A stretch of DNA of 64,000 nt from Halomonas sp. (GTDB lineage Bacteria; Pseudomonadota; Gammaproteobacteria; Pseudomonadales; Halomonadaceae). The notes beneath the pieces are model-generated. The model did not search any database. It was not told where the DNA came from and worked only from the letters and a program-made list of their open reading frames with translations. A program made the position numbers and the translations under genes. The stretch is taken from positions 1 through 64,000 of the forward strand of contig NZ_REBQ01000074.1 of NCBI RefSeq assembly GCF_007692655.1, read 5' to 3'. Shown one piece after another: positions 10,115 to 20,999 of this stretch; position 1 is the first letter of the stretch, and every line of letters begins with the position of its first letter.

Positions 10115-11817
10115 GGGACGGTCGCCGAGGAGTCGTTTCCCGCCAGCAACCGATTGCCCCGCCTTTGGGAGGCGGTCGGTTCTTCTTTATTCTGCTCGCC
10201 ATTGGTTTGGCGTCGGCTATTTTAATTGGTCGCATTACGCTTCTGCAGGTTATTGATCGTCCCTTCTTACAAAGCCAAGGCGACGCACGCACCCTGCGTC
10301 ATGAAGCGATCCCTGCCCACCGCGGTATGATTACCGACCGTAATGGTGAGCCCTTGGCGATTTCAACGCCGGTAGTCACCCTGTGGGCCAATCCTCAAGA
10401 GCTGCCCGACGATGCCATTCAGCGTATTGTGCTTGCCCAAGCACTCGGTATGAGCCTGGATGACTTTGAATCACGAGTGGCGCGCTTTAGTAGCCGTGAG
10501 TTTATGTATTTGCGCCGCCAGATGACGCCCGCAGCAGCTCAGCAGATTCTCAATTTGAGAACGCCGGGGGTATACCCTCAGCGAGAATATAAGCGTTACT
10601 ACCCCGCCGGTGAAGTCGCCGCCCAATTGCTGGGGGTTACCAATGTGGATGACGTTGGCCAAGAAGGCTTAGAACTCTCCTATCAACCCTACCTAGCGGG
10701 TCATCCAGGACAGCGACGGGTGATTAAAGATCGCCGTGGTGGCCTGGTGCGCGAACTGGGTGTGATTAACGAAGCCCAGCCAGGTGGTGAGCTGACGCTT
10801 GCCATCGATCAGCGTATTCAATACATGGCCTACCGTGAGCTACGCGCTGCAGTGGCAGAGCATGAAGCTGACGGTGGCGTGCTGGTGATGATGGACGCTC
10901 GTACCGGCGAAGTGTTGGCGATGGCCAACCTGCCGTCCTACAACCCAAACAATCGTGCAGGGCTTGATCCGCGAGGGTTGCGTAACCAAGCGCTGGTAGA
11001 TGTGTTTGAGCCCGGCTCAGTGATGAAGCCGCTGGCCATGGCGGCTATTTTGGAAAGCGGTGTTGTTGACCGTAATGTAGTGGTGAACACCTCACCAGGC
11101 TGGATGCGGCTTGACCAGTTTACGATTCGCGATTTTCGTGACTATGGTGAGCTGGATTTAGCCGGTATTTTGGAAAAATCTTCAAATATTGGTATGTCGC
11201 GTTTAGCGCTGCAGCTAAGTGATACCGCCATTTGGGAAAAGTATCATCAGTTAGGGCTAGGGCAGGCGCCAGGTACGGGGTTCCCAGGGGAGTCGACGGG
11301 CAGCCTGCCCGCGCCTGTACGCTGGTCGCGCAGTGAGCGGGCGGCACTCTCGTATGGGTATGGGTTGTCCGCCTCAGCGGTTCAGATAGCCAGTGCCTAT
11401 ACCGCAATAGCCAACAATGGCGAACGTCTACAGCCATCATTGCTGCGTCTTGCTGAGCCGCCTCAGGGTATACCTGCCATGTCGTCTACTGTGGCTAACG
11501 ATCTACTGAATGTATTAGAAACGTCCGTGGCCGCCTATACCGGTGGGCGACGAGCGCGCGTGGAAGGCTATCGTGTAGGGGGTAAAACCGGCACGGTGCG
11601 TAAAACAGGCCTGCAAGGTTATACCACCGATGCATACCGCAGTGTTTTTGCAGGGATTGCGCCTATTTCTGATCCTCGCATTGTTACTGTGGTAATGATT
11701 GATCATCCCAAGGCGGGTGAGTTTTACGGCGGTGCCGTTGCAGCACCGGTCTTTTCCAGTGTGACGGGTAACGCGTTACGATTATTGGACGTGCCGCCGG
11801 ACCATGAGGCGGAGTAG
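10111..11817 (+). CDS. ftsI: Peptidoglycan transpeptidase FtsI (PBP3)
   Basis: Septal DD-transpeptidase working with the FtsW polymerase. A single N-terminal membrane helix (about 24-46) precedes the pedestal domain and the penicillin-binding domain. Active-site motifs are complete: SxxK as S303-V-M-K306, SSN at 357-359, and KTGT at 492-495. 568 residues is normal. The ATG overlaps the end of ftsL in ATGA form, so translation is coupled. Confidence 0.97.
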   Translation: MRDGRRGVVSRQQPIAPPLGGGRFFFILLAIGLASAILIGRITLLQVIDRPFLQSQGDARTLRHEAIPAHRGMITDRNGEPLAISTPVVTLWANPQELPDDAIQRIVLAQALGMSLDDFESRVARFSSREFMYLRRQMTPAAAQQILNLRTPGVYPQREYKRYYPAGEVAAQLLGVTNVDDVGQEGLELSYQPYLAGHPGQRRVIKDRRGGLVRELGVINEAQPGGELTLAIDQRIQYMAYRELRAAVAEHEADGGVLVMMDARTGEVLAMANLPSYNPNNRAGLDPRGLRNQALVDVFEPGSVMKPLAMAAILESGVVDRNVVVNTSPGWMRLDQFTIRDFRDYGELDLAGILEKSSNIGMSRLALQLSDTAIWEKYHQLGLGQAPGTGFPGESTGSLPAPVRWSRSERAALSYGYGLSASAVQIASAYTAIANNGERLQPSLLRLAEPPQGIPAMSSTVANDLLNVLETSVAAYTGGRRARVEGYRVGGKTGTVRKTGLQGYTTDAYRSVFAGIAPISDPRIVTVVMIDHPKAGEFYGGAVAAPVFSSVTGNALRLLDVPPDHEAE

Positions 11818-11833
11818 CTTTGAAGGAGATTGC

Positions 11834-13327
11834 ATGAGGCTGAGTCCAAGCGATGTGTTAACGGCGCTCACGCAAGTTTGGCCAAGCGTATCACTGCCCG
11901 ATGATTTGCCAATGCTTCCGGATCAGGTATGCATTGAGATGGATACCCGCAAGCTTGAGAAGGGTGACATCTTTATAGCCGTGCCGGGCAGTCAGCGTGA
12001 CGGTCGTGAGTTTATTGAACAAGCGCTTGGAGCTGGCGCTTCACTAGTATTGGCTCAGGGCCAGCAAAGTGATGCACAGCTTGACGGGCGGGTGCTGAGC
12101 TTGCCGCACCTGTCAATGCGTTTGGGTGAGTTGGGTCGTGCTTTGTATAAGGTGCCGAGTGATCTTGAAGTGATTGCGGTGACCGGCACTAACGGTAAAA
12201 GCTCGGTTACCCACTATATTGCTGCCCTCAGTGAGGCGTTAGGAACACCTGCGGGGCTTATTGGTACTTTAGGTGTGGGGCGCCTAAGTGAGCTAATGGA
12301 TAGTGGCCTGACCACTCCAGGCCCTCTAGCGCTTCAAGCAGCTTTGGGAGCGCTGGCACAGCAGGGGGTGCGGCGAGTTGCTTTGGAAGCTTCATCTCAT
12401 GCGTTGGACCAGCGTCGCATGGAAGCCGTCAACGTTAATGTGGGGGTGTTTACTAACCTGTCGCGGGACCACCTTGATTATCACGGCAGCATGGTGGCTT
12501 ACGCCGCCTCCAAGGCGAAATTGTTTCGCCGCGCCGAACTCAGCTTGGCCGTGGTGAACGGTGATGATCCCTTGGCGCGTCTGATGCTGGCGGGTTGTGG
12601 TGTTGGCGTGCGCGTTTTGGCCACTGGCGAAGATGAGGCGGTGACGCTACGGGTAGTGGATTGGCAGGCGTTTGAGAAGGGACAGCAGGCAATGATTGCC
12701 ACGCCCGAAGGTGAGAAAATGCTGTCATTAAGCTTAATGGGGCGCTTTAACTTAGACAACGTGCTGCTGGCGATAGCCGCGCTGTATGGGTTAGGCGAGA
12801 CGCTCGATGAACTATTCGAGGCAGCATCATCGTTAACGCCTGTATCCGGTCGAATGGAGCTCTATCGTGATGCCGACGCCCCAAGTGTAGTAGTGGATTA
12901 CGCCCATACGCCAGATGCATTGAAGAATGCGCTGCAAGCGCTGCGTGCCCACCTGGGCGATGCTGGCAAACTATGGTGTGTGTTTGGTTGTGGGGGCGAG
13001 CGCGACACGGGTAAACGAACTGAAATGGCTAAAGCGGCTGAACAGCTGGCAGACCGCATCGTGATCACCGATGATAATCCTCGCGGTGAACCTGCCGAGA
13101 AGATCCGCCAGCAGATTTTGACCGGTTTTTCTGCGTCTGCGCAGCCTGCTGAAATAGGTGATCGCCGTGAAGCCGTTGCCTCTGCTATTTGCCAAGCGTC
13201 CTCTCAGGATGTGGTGTTAATCGCAGGGAAAGGTCATGAAGCGTACCAAGAGATCAATGGGGTGCGCCACGCCTATGCCGACAGTGAGGAAATCCAACGG
13301 GCGTTTGCTGCGCGGAGACCTCGCTAA
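11834..13327 (+). CDS. murE: UDP-MurNAc-L-Ala-D-Glu:meso-diaminopimelate ligase MurE
   Basis: ATP-dependent cytoplasmic ligase that adds the third stem amino acid. The ATP loop is GTNGKS at 118-123. The DNPR motif at 414-417 indicates meso-diaminopimelate rather than lysine, as expected in a Gram-negative. ATG at 11834 is preceded by GAAGGAG; an in-frame ATG ten codons earlier overlaps ftsI and lacks a good site. 497 residues. The stop TAA shares one base with the murF ATG. Confidence 0.96.
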   Translation: MRLSPSDVLTALTQVWPSVSLPDDLPMLPDQVCIEMDTRKLEKGDIFIAVPGSQRDGREFIEQALGAGASLVLAQGQQSDAQLDGRVLSLPHLSMRLGELGRALYKVPSDLEVIAVTGTNGKSSVTHYIAALSEALGTPAGLIGTLGVGRLSELMDSGLTTPGPLALQAALGALAQQGVRRVALEASSHALDQRRMEAVNVNVGVFTNLSRDHLDYHGSMVAYAASKAKLFRRAELSLAVVNGDDPLARLMLAGCGVGVRVLATGEDEAVTLRVVDWQAFEKGQQAMIATPEGEKMLSLSLMGRFNLDNVLLAIAALYGLGETLDELFEAASSLTPVSGRMELYRDADAPSVVVDYAHTPDALKNALQALRAHLGDAGKLWCVFGCGGERDTGKRTEMAKAAEQLADRIVITDDNPRGEPAEKIRQQILTGFSASAQPAEIGDRREAVASAICQASSQDVVLIAGKGHEAYQEINGVRHAYADSEEIQRAFAARRPR

Positions 13328-14685
13328 TGCATAGGACACTTGGTCAGGTTGCCGCCGCGCTCGGCCTTGAAGCGCCCCGGGGGCATGCCCAGTTGCCGAT
13401 CAGTGAGGTGGTGACTGATACCCGTAAGGTTGCGCCAGGGTGCTTGTTTGTTGCCTTAAAAGGACCGCGCTTTGACGGCCATGATTTTGTTGGCAGCGCT
13501 TTTGATAAAGGCGCGGCAGCGGCGTTAGTCGAAATGTCCAGTGAATGCCCCTTGCCGCAGTTGGTTTGTTCGGACACGCGCCTTGGCCTGGGGTTGTTGG
13601 CAGGTGCGCAGCGCAGTGCTTGGCAAGGCCCGGTGGTGGCGATCACCGGTAATAGCGGGAAAACGACCGTTAAAGAAATGTGCGCAGCTCTGCTTGCTCC
13701 TTTAGGCGACGTGCTCGCCACGCATGGCAACCTGAATAATGATATTGGGGCACCGCTTACTCTATTGAGGCTAGAGCAGCGTCATCAGGCCGCCGTGATA
13801 GAGCTTGGGGCGAATCATTTGGGTGAAATTGCCTGGACGACTCAGCTAGTTAAACCCGATATTGCCATCATTACCAACGTCACCGGAGCCCACGTTGGGG
13901 AGTTCGGTGGAATGGGGCAAATCGCCCAGGCGAAAAGCGAGGTGTTAGCTGGGCTTGGTGAGGGTGGGAGCGCTATATTGAACCGGGATGATCGCTACTT
14001 TGAATTTTGGTCTGCCTTTGCAGCACCGCGTCGGGTAGTGAGCTTTGGCTTCCATGTTAACGCCGATGTGAGTGCGTCGGCGCTTTCTTGTGATCCTCAA
14101 GGGCGTTATGCTTTCACGCTTATGCAGCATGGCCAAGCGCTGGGCGAGGTGCGTTTACCGTTACTGGGTAAGCACAACGTTAGTAATGCGCTGGCGGCCG
14201 CTGCGGCCGCCCTGGCGTTGGGAGTGTCCGCCCAGCAGATTATTGAAGGTCTGCAGTCGCTTCAAGGATTAGCAGGCAGGTTAACAGTGGTGCCCGGTTT
14301 ACGGGGTGCCAGCGTGCTGGATGATACTTACAATGCTAACCCTGGCGCGGTTAAAGCCGCCTTGGATACGTTGGTGAGCTTGCCGGGCCCGCGCTGGTGT
14401 GCGCTTGGCGAAATGGGCGAGCTGGGAAGCGAGTCGGCCGCGCTGCATGCGGAGATTGGCCGTTACGCTGCGGCGCTCGGCATTGATGAGTTCTTGACGC
14501 TGGGAGACGCCGCCCGTGCTGCCAGCGAGGCCTTTGGTCGTGGGCTGCACTTTAACGATCACGAGGCGCTAACGCGCCATGTCACTAATACTTTGCCGCC
14601 TAACACCACGTTGCTGGTGAAAGGATCGCGCAGTGCGGGCATGGAACATCTTGTCGATGCACTGCGTTCGGATGAAATAAGGTAA
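13327..14685 (+). CDS. murF: UDP-MurNAc-tripeptide:D-Ala-D-Ala ligase MurF
   Basis: Adds D-Ala-D-Ala to the UDP-MurNAc-tripeptide, completing the pentapeptide. The ATP loop GNSGKT lies at 108-113, followed by HGNLNNDIGAPLTLL and the central-domain signature ELGANHLGEI. DDTYNANP near 335 is the conserved C-terminal-domain entry. 452 residues. Overlaps murE by one base; mraY follows after nine bases. Confidence 0.96.
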   Translation: MHRTLGQVAAALGLEAPRGHAQLPISEVVTDTRKVAPGCLFVALKGPRFDGHDFVGSAFDKGAAAALVEMSSECPLPQLVCSDTRLGLGLLAGAQRSAWQGPVVAITGNSGKTTVKEMCAALLAPLGDVLATHGNLNNDIGAPLTLLRLEQRHQAAVIELGANHLGEIAWTTQLVKPDIAIITNVTGAHVGEFGGMGQIAQAKSEVLAGLGEGGSAILNRDDRYFEFWSAFAAPRRVVSFGFHVNADVSASALSCDPQGRYAFTLMQHGQALGEVRLPLLGKHNVSNALAAAAAALALGVSAQQIIEGLQSLQGLAGRLTVVPGLRGASVLDDTYNANPGAVKAALDTLVSLPGPRWCALGEMGELGSESAALHAEIGRYAAALGIDEFLTLGDAARAASEAFGRGLHFNDHEALTRHVTNTLPPNTTLLVKGSRSAGMEHLVDALRSDEIR

Positions 14686-14694
14686 ACGCCGTTC

Positions 14695-15777
14695 ATGTTA
14701 CTTCATTTGGCGAATTTTCTGTCGCAGTACCAATCTGCTTTTCAGGTAGTTAACTATTTGACAGTGCGAGTTATTTTTGGTGCTTTAACGTCGTTGATGC
14801 TCTGCCTTTGGCTAGGGCCTTGGATGATCAGGCGCTTGGTTGAAGGTCAGATTGGTCAAGCCGTACGCGATGATGGCCCGCAGTCGCATCTTTCCAAAGC
14901 AGGTACCCCTACCATGGGTGGGGCGATGATCCTGCTGGCAATCGCTATCAGTACCTTGCTTTGGGGGGACTTAACCAATCTGTATATTTGGATAGTCCTC
15001 GGCGTCACCTTGGGGTTTGGTGCCATCGGCTGGGTTGATGACTACCGTAAAGTCGTGGAGAAAAACCCGCGTGGTTTGCCTGCCAGATGGAAATATTTTT
15101 GGCAATCGGTGGTAGGGCTGGGTGCCGCTATACTGCTCTATCTGACGGCATCCTCTCCGGTTGAAACCAGCCTGTTGGTACCCTTGTTTAAGGACATCGC
15201 CCTGCCTTTGGGTGTGTTCTATATTGTTCTCACCTATTTTGTGATTGTGGGTAGCTCCAACGCTGTCAATTTGACCGATGGTCTTGATGGGCTTGCCATT
15301 ATGCCCACCGTACTGGTGGCGATGGGCTTATCGGTATTTGCGTATGCCAGTGGCAATGTGGTGTTTGCCGAATATTTACATATCCCGTTTATCGCCGGAA
15401 CCGGAGAGCTAGCTATCTTCTGTGCCACCATTGCGGGTGCGGGACTTGGTTTTTTATGGTTCAACACCTATCCGGCCCAAGTGTTTATGGGAGATGTTGG
15501 TGCGCTGGCGTTAGGCGCCGCACTTGGGGTGGTGGCGGTGATTGTTCGCCAGGAAATCGTGCTGTTTATCATGGGCGGTATTTTTGTTTTGGAAACGGTG
15601 TCAGTGATTCTGCAGGTGGGATCTTACAAACTCACCGGGAGGCGTATCTTCCGTATGGCTCCTTTACATCATCATTATGAATTAAAAGGCTGGCCTGAGC
15701 CGCGGGTGATTGTGCGTTTTTGGATTATTACCGTAGTGCTTGTGCTACTTGGCCTCGCGACGCTCAAAATTCGTTAA
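14695..15777 (+). CDS. mraY: Phospho-MurNAc-pentapeptide transferase MraY
   Basis: Integral membrane enzyme that moves phospho-MurNAc-pentapeptide to undecaprenyl phosphate to make lipid I. Many hydrophobic helices span the 360 residues. Family signatures are [11 protein letters not shown] (70-80), the Mg-binding Asp pair D115/D116 in [17 protein letters not shown], and the C-terminal [12 protein letters not shown] histidine motif. Typical length and N-terminus. Confidence 0.97.
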   Translation: MLLHLANFLSQYQSAFQVVNYLTVRVIFGALTSLMLCLWLGPWMIRRLVEGQIGQAVRDDGPQSHLSKAGTPTMGGAMILLAIAISTLLWGDLTNLYIWIVLGVTLGFGAIGWVDDYRKVVEKNPRGLPARWKYFWQSVVGLGAAILLYLTASSPVETSLLVPLFKDIALPLGVFYIVLTYFVIVGSSNAVNLTDGLDGLAIMPTVLVAMGLSVFAYASGNVVFAEYLHIPFIAGTGELAIFCATIAGAGLGFLWFNTYPAQVFMGDVGALALGAALGVVAVIVRQEIVLFIMGGIFVLETVSVILQVGSYKLTGRRIFRMAPLHHHYELKGWPEPRVIVRFWIITVVLVLLGLATLKIR

Positions 15778-15835
15778 TGCATTTGGTCAGAATGGCACCG
15801 ATTGTCCATGGGCATGATGCGATAAGGAGCCTGCG

Positions 15836-17218
15836 ATGGTTCGAGTAGCTAAAGGTTTGACGCTGGTAGTGGGCCTTGGGTTGTCCGGCCGTGCGATTTG
15901 TCGCCATTTAACGCGCTTAGATGTGCCTTACATGGTGGCGGACACCCGCGCAGTACCTCCTGGCCTGGATGACTTTCGTGCTGCTCATCCTGGCGTGGAG
16001 ATCTACTGCGGCTCGTTAGCATCGCTAGACCTCACCGATGCCCATGAGGTAGTGATCAGTCCTGGTCTTGATCCACGTATGGCAGGTTTGGAAGGGCTCG
16101 CTGAGCGGCTGAATCCTAACACCGGCGAACCCATGGTGGTGGGCGAAATCGCCCTGTTTGCTCGCGCTGCCAGTGCGCCTATTGCGGCCATTACCGGCTC
16201 TAATGCAAAGTCTACGGTGACCACCTTGCTCGGTGAGATGGCTACTGCTGCAGGTGTTCGCGCTGCCGTTGGCGGAAACCTGGGTACGCCTGCGCTGGAT
16301 CTTTTGGCCGACCAGCCTAATGCCGAACTCTATATTCTGGAACTCTCCAGCTTTCAGCTCGAAACAACACCTCACTTGGGTGCTGCCTGCGCTGCATTCT
16401 TGAATCTAAGCGAAGACCATCTAGATCGGCACGGTGATATGCACAGTTACTGCGCCGCTAAACAGCGAATTTTCACAGGAGCGCAGTGTGCCGTTGTCAA
16501 TGGCGATGAACCTAAGACGTGGCCAGATCAGCCTGTCTCTCAGGTTGTCAGATTCTCGCATAAAGCCCCCATGGAAAATGAGTGGGGGCTGGCTGATTAT
16601 CAAGGCCAATTAACGCTAATGCAGGGAGCCAAACCCTGGCTTGCCATTGAAGAGCTAAAAATGGCGGGCCAGCACAACTATTTGAATGCGTTAGCTGCGT
16701 TGGCGATGGGCCATTCGCTTGGCTTTGCGGCAGAGCCGATGTGCAGTGTGCTGCGCGAATTCAAAGGTTTAACCCATCGCAGCGAAGTGATCGCAACGAT
16801 CAACGGCGTTACCTGGATAAACGATACGAAAGGTACCAATGTAGGCGCCACCTTGGCGGCCATTAATGGCATTGGTGCCACGCTGAAGGGACGTTTGGTG
16901 CTATTGGCAGGAGGCGTCGGTAAAGGCGCCGATTTTTCACCCTTAGCAAAACCATTATCAACCTGTGCCCGCCACGTGCTGCTCTTTGGGCTGGATGCGC
17001 CGCGTCTTGCTAACGTGCTTATTGAGCACGTCAGTGTCCAGCAGTTAGAGGATTTAACTCAGGCCATGCAAACGGCGTTTGAGCTTGCCCAGCCGGGTGA
17101 CTGCGTGCTGCTATCGCCCGCTTGCGCAAGTCTGGATCAATTTGCCAATTATCAAGAGCGCGGTGAAGTGTTTCGCCGCTGGGTACAGAAAAAAGCACAG
17201 CAGGTAGAGGCAATATGA
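15836..17218 (+). CDS. murD: UDP-MurNAc-L-alanine:D-glutamate ligase MurD
   Basis: Adds D-glutamate to UDP-MurNAc-L-Ala. An N-terminal Rossmann-like domain (VVGLGLSGRA) precedes the ATP loop GSNAKS at 121-126. The Ala replacing the usual Gly of the loop is, as I recall, also found in pseudomonad MurD. ELSSFQLETTP and the C-terminal LLSPACASLDQFANYQERG are diagnostic. AAGGAG lies before the ATG. 460 residues; its TGA overlaps the ftsW ATG by four bases. Confidence 0.96.
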   Translation: MVRVAKGLTLVVGLGLSGRAICRHLTRLDVPYMVADTRAVPPGLDDFRAAHPGVEIYCGSLASLDLTDAHEVVISPGLDPRMAGLEGLAERLNPNTGEPMVVGEIALFARAASAPIAAITGSNAKSTVTTLLGEMATAAGVRAAVGGNLGTPALDLLADQPNAELYILELSSFQLETTPHLGAACAAFLNLSEDHLDRHGDMHSYCAAKQRIFTGAQCAVVNGDEPKTWPDQPVSQVVRFSHKAPMENEWGLADYQGQLTLMQGAKPWLAIEELKMAGQHNYLNALAALAMGHSLGFAAEPMCSVLREFKGLTHRSEVIATINGVTWINDTKGTNVGATLAAINGIGATLKGRLVLLAGGVGKGADFSPLAKPLSTCARHVLLFGLDAPRLANVLIEHVSVQQLEDLTQAMQTAFELAQPGDCVLLSPACASLDQFANYQERGEVFRRWVQKKAQQVEAI

Positions 17219-18399
17219 CGAGTCGTTTTCAGCGCCTGCGTGACGCGCTTACTACACGCAACATGCCGTGCGATATCTGGCTGGTCATGGCGTCTGTCGC
17301 TTTGGCGGGGTTGGGTTGGGTGATGGTAAGTTCAGCGTCAATTGGCTTGCTGGAAGATACCTATCACTACTCGCGGCAACACGGTATTTTCCTGGTGATG
17401 GCGATTATGGCGTGTCTATTCATGCTCTGTGTGCCGCTTGAAGCCTGGCGTCAGAACGCCGCGCTTATTTTACTGGTGAGTATTTTTCTGCTCTTTTTGG
17501 TGCTGCTCATTGGTCAAGAAGTTAATGGTAGTAAGCGCTGGATTGCACTGCCTGGTCCACTGCCAAGCTTGCAGGTGTCAGAATTTGCCAAAATTGGGCT
17601 AATTCTCTACATGGCGGCGTTTATGTCACGTTTCACCTACGACCTGCGGCGGCGCGCTTTTAGCATGTGGCGCCCCCTAGCGGTTCTGGCCGTGCCCGCC
17701 GGGTTGCTTTTTTTAGCCCCAGATTTTGGTGGCATGGTGGTGTTTACCATCTGTGTCATCGGAATGTTAATGATGAGCGGTGCTTCGTTGGTGCTGTTGG
17801 GGGGGAGTGGCGCACTGCTGGGCACTGGGGCGGTGATGATGGTCGTTATCGAGCCTTACCGGCTGGCGCGGTGGACAAGCTTTTTAGATCCATGGGCGGA
17901 TCAATTTGCTACCGGCTACCAGTTGACCCAGGCGTTGATTGCGTTTGGGCGGGGGCATGTCACGGGAACGGGGCTTGGCAATAGCGTCCAGAAACTGCAC
18001 TACCTTCCAGAGGCGCATACGGATTTCATTTTTGCGGTCATCGCCGAAGAGCTTGGCATGATAGGGGCGATTATCGTGGTGCTACTGTTTACTGTTTTTA
18101 TCGCTCGCGCCATGTGGGTGGGGCGTAGGGCAGAGCTTGCTGGCCACCTTTTTGGCGCTTACGTAAGTTATGGTATTGGTTTTATTGTGGCTGCCCAGGC
18201 GTTTATTAATATGGCGGTAAGCTCAGGCTTGCTGCCCACCAAGGGGCTAACACTTCCACTCATGAGCTACGGGGGCTCTAGTTTGCTGGTGACCGGCATC
18301 ATGATCGGGCTACTGCTGCGCACGGATGCCGAAACACGCCATCGCCCCCGGCGTGCTTCAACCCCTTATAGATCACGCCATGAGCCGCGTTTATCGTAG
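17215..18399 (+). CDS. ftsW: Septal peptidoglycan glycosyltransferase FtsW
   Basis: SEDS-family polymerase that builds septal glycan strands from lipid II with FtsI. About ten hydrophobic helices are visible in 394 residues. Conserved stretches include VNGSKRWIALPG, LAPDFGGMVV, the periplasmic-loop LPEAHTDFIFAVIAEELG, and the C-terminal LPLMSYGGSSLL. Start ATG overlaps murD in ATGA form. Confidence 0.96.
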   Translation: MTSRFQRLRDALTTRNMPCDIWLVMASVALAGLGWVMVSSASIGLLEDTYHYSRQHGIFLVMAIMACLFMLCVPLEAWRQNAALILLVSIFLLFLVLLIGQEVNGSKRWIALPGPLPSLQVSEFAKIGLILYMAAFMSRFTYDLRRRAFSMWRPLAVLAVPAGLLFLAPDFGGMVVFTICVIGMLMMSGASLVLLGGSGALLGTGAVMMVVIEPYRLARWTSFLDPWADQFATGYQLTQALIAFGRGHVTGTGLGNSVQKLHYLPEAHTDFIFAVIAEELGMIGAIIVVLLFTVFIARAMWVGRRAELAGHLFGAYVSYGIGFIVAAQAFINMAVSSGLLPTKGLTLPLMSYGGSSLLVTGIMIGLLLRTDAETRHRPRRASTPYRSRHEPRLS

Positions 18400-18435
18400 C
18401 GCTATGCCATATAGTGTTATACCAGGAGTTTTAAT

Positions 18436-19533
18436 GTGACGATCAACGCACGCCGTCGGGTTCTTATTATGGCAGGTGGCACGGGTGGCCACGTCTTCCC
18501 CGCGCTTTCCCTCGCTCGGGCATTACGCGCCCAGGACGTAGACGTTGAGTGGTTGGGAAGCCCCAGGGGGATTGAAAACCGACTCGTCCCCGAGGCGGAT
18601 ATTACCCTGCATACCATCGCGGTGAGCGGATTGCGCGGCAATGGTGCAGCGGGCTGGCTTAAAGCGCCGCTCAATTTAACGCGTGCTGTTATACAGGCGC
18701 GTGCCGTCATTCGCCACTTTAAACCCCATGTGGTGGTGGGACTAGGCGGGTTCGCCAGTGGCCCTGGCGGCTTGGCGGCGTGGCTGTCACGCATTCCGTT
18801 GGTTATTCACGAGCAAAATGCCGTGGCCGGGCTCACTAATCGTGTGTTGTCGCGGTTGGCAAAGCGTACCTATGCCGCGTTTCCCGATGCCTTTGGCTCA
18901 CGAGCAGAAGTGATTGGTAATCCGGTGCGCGAAGACATCGCTTTGCTTGGTGCTACGCCGCGAGATGAGAAGACGTTGTCTTCTCGGCCGCTACGCTTGC
19001 TGGTTGTTGGTGGCTCGCTTGGCGCAGTCGCCCTTAATGAGCGTTTGGCGCCCGCGCTTGCTGCTTTGCCTATTGAAAAGCGTCCTCAGGTGCGCCATCA
19101 GGCAGGTAAAGATCGCGAAGCGGAGACCGCCGCGCTTTACGAGCTAAACGGTGTCGGCGCTGAAGTTAGCCCGTTTATAGATGATATGGCTGCTGCCTAC
19201 GACTGGGCCGACCTGGTCGTGTGCCGGTCTGGTGCGCTGACAGTGGCCGAATTGGCGGCGGCGGCCAAGCCAGCGCTGCTGGTGCCTTTTCCGTTTGCGG
19301 TTGATGACCATCAGCGTCTCAATGCACAGGTTCTAGTCACAGCGGGAGCCGCGAAATGTGTTGTCCAGTCTGAGTTAACCGTTGAGCGTCTCACCGATTT
19401 TTTAAATGAATTGCTCGTCCCCTGCACCCTGGCCGAGATGGCAGCAAATGCCAGGCAAGCCGCATACTTAGATGCGACTGAGCGCTTGGCGAAGGGGTGT
19501 TTGGCGATGGTGCCGTTAGGAGATTCTGCGTGA
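18436..19533 (+). CDS. murG: UDP-GlcNAc:lipid I N-acetylglucosaminyltransferase MurG
   Basis: Peripheral inner-membrane GT-B enzyme that converts lipid I to lipid II. The N-terminal glycine loop GGTGGH lies at 14-19, with [13 protein letters not shown] and [13 protein letters not shown] following, and [15 protein letters not shown] in the nucleotide-sugar domain. The start is GTG at 18436 with AGGAG upstream. 365 residues. The last bases overlap the murC GTG start. Confidence 0.96.
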   Translation: MTINARRRVLIMAGGTGGHVFPALSLARALRAQDVDVEWLGSPRGIENRLVPEADITLHTIAVSGLRGNGAAGWLKAPLNLTRAVIQARAVIRHFKPHVVVGLGGFASGPGGLAAWLSRIPLVIHEQNAVAGLTNRVLSRLAKRTYAAFPDAFGSRAEVIGNPVREDIALLGATPRDEKTLSSRPLRLLVVGGSLGAVALNERLAPALAALPIEKRPQVRHQAGKDREAETAALYELNGVGAEVSPFIDDMAAAYDWADLVVCRSGALTVAELAAAAKPALLVPFPFAVDDHQRLNAQVLVTAGAAKCVVQSELTVERLTDFLNELLVPCTLAEMAANARQAAYLDATERLAKGCLAMVPLGDSA

Positions 19534-20999
19534 CCGATTCGAACACTACTATGACGCCCCACCGTGGCTGTACCACCGGCCCAGGCATGCGCCGTATACG
19601 GCGTCTCCACTTTGTGGGTATTGGTGGCGCCGGGATGTGTGGTATCGCTGAAGTATTAGCTAATCAGGGATATACCGTTAGCGGCAGCGATATGAAGACA
19701 TCCTCAGTGGTTGAGCGATTGCGCCAGTGCGGTGTTGAAGTGGCCATTGGCCATGCTGAAGCCAATGTGGAAGGCGCTGATGTGGTGGTGGTGTCTAGTG
19801 CCATCGATGAAACCAATCCTGAAATCCGCTGGGCTCATGAGCATCGCGTGCCGGTGGTGCGGCGGGCGGAAATGCTGGCCGAACTTATGCGTTTTCGCCA
19901 TGGAATCGCCGTAGCGGGTACCCATGGTAAAACCACTACCACCAGCCTAACGGCAACGTTGCTGGCTGAAGGTGGGCTTGATCCTACGTTTGTCATTGGT
20001 GGCAAGCTAACCAGCGCTGGCGCTAATGCGCGTTTAGGGGAGGGTGACTATTTAGTCGCTGAAGCCGATGAGTCAGATGCCTCATTTCTGCATTTACAGC
20101 CGATGGTGTCGATTGTCACCAACATCGATGCTGACCATATGGCGACCTATGGCGGTGACTTTGAACGCTTAAAAAGCACGTTTATCGAGTTTCTGCACAA
20201 TCTGCCGTTTTATGGGCTAGCGGTGCTGTGCATTGATGACCCGCATGTTCGCGTGTTGTGTGAGCAGGTAAAGCGCCAGTTCGTCACCTATGGATTTGAC
20301 AGCGATGCCGATTACCGCATTGTTGATTTTACGCAACAGGGTGGCGAGGTTTCATTCACCGCTCTACGGCCCGGTAAGGTGGCACCGCTTGATGTGCGAT
20401 TGGCGATGCCGGGTCGCCATAACGCACTGAATGCCATGGCGGCGATTGTCGTAGCCACTGATGCAGGCGTTAGCGATAGCGCAATTTTAAGCGGCCTGGG
20501 TAGTTTCGCAGGGGTAGGCCGGCGTTTTCAGGTGCATGGCCATTTTCCTGCGCCAAAGGGCGGTGGCGATATCATGCTGGTGGATGACTATGGTCATCAT
20601 CCTCGCGAGGTGGACATGGTCATTCAGGCAATTCGCGCTGGCTGGCCGGAGCGGCGCTTGGTAATGCTCTACCAGCCCCACCGCTACAGCCGTACACGTG
20701 ATTTGTATGAAGACTTCGTACGTGTGCTCTCGCAGGTTGATACGTTGGTGCTGCTTGATATTTACAGCGCTGGTGAAGCCGTTATTCCCGGCGCTGAGGG
20801 TAAGACATTGGCGGGCTCCATTCGCCAACGTGGCGAGGTAGACCCGCTTTTTGTCGAGCACAAACAAGAGTTGCCTTCCTTGTTAGCCAATATATTACGG
20901 CCTGGTGATATTTTTATTACTCAGGGAGCAGGGGATGTCGGGGGTATCTCTCTCCGTTTGGCACAGGCAAAGTTGGCGATGAGTGAGGTGGAACTGTGA
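19530..20999 (+). CDS. murC: UDP-MurNAc:L-alanine ligase MurC
   Basis: First amino-acid ligase of peptidoglycan precursor synthesis. The Rossmann loop [17 protein letters not shown] lies at about 27-43 and the ATP loop GTHGKTTTT begins near residue 130. DYGHHPREV and [10 protein letters not shown] are family marks. GTG at 19530 overlapping the murG stop is favoured, with TAGGAG seven bases upstream; an ATG at 19551 is an alternative. 489 residues. Confidence 0.94.
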   Translation: MTDSNTTMTPHRGCTTGPGMRRIRRLHFVGIGGAGMCGIAEVLANQGYTVSGSDMKTSSVVERLRQCGVEVAIGHAEANVEGADVVVVSSAIDETNPEIRWAHEHRVPVVRRAEMLAELMRFRHGIAVAGTHGKTTTTSLTATLLAEGGLDPTFVIGGKLTSAGANARLGEGDYLVAEADESDASFLHLQPMVSIVTNIDADHMATYGGDFERLKSTFIEFLHNLPFYGLAVLCIDDPHVRVLCEQVKRQFVTYGFDSDADYRIVDFTQQGGEVSFTALRPGKVAPLDVRLAMPGRHNALNAMAAIVVATDAGVSDSAILSGLGSFAGVGRRFQVHGHFPAPKGGGDIMLVDDYGHHPREVDMVIQAIRAGWPERRLVMLYQPHRYSRTRDLYEDFVRVLSQVDTLVLLDIYSAGEAVIPGAEGKTLAGSIRQRGEVDPLFVEHKQELPSLLANILRPGDIFITQGAGDVGGISLRLAQAKLAMSEVEL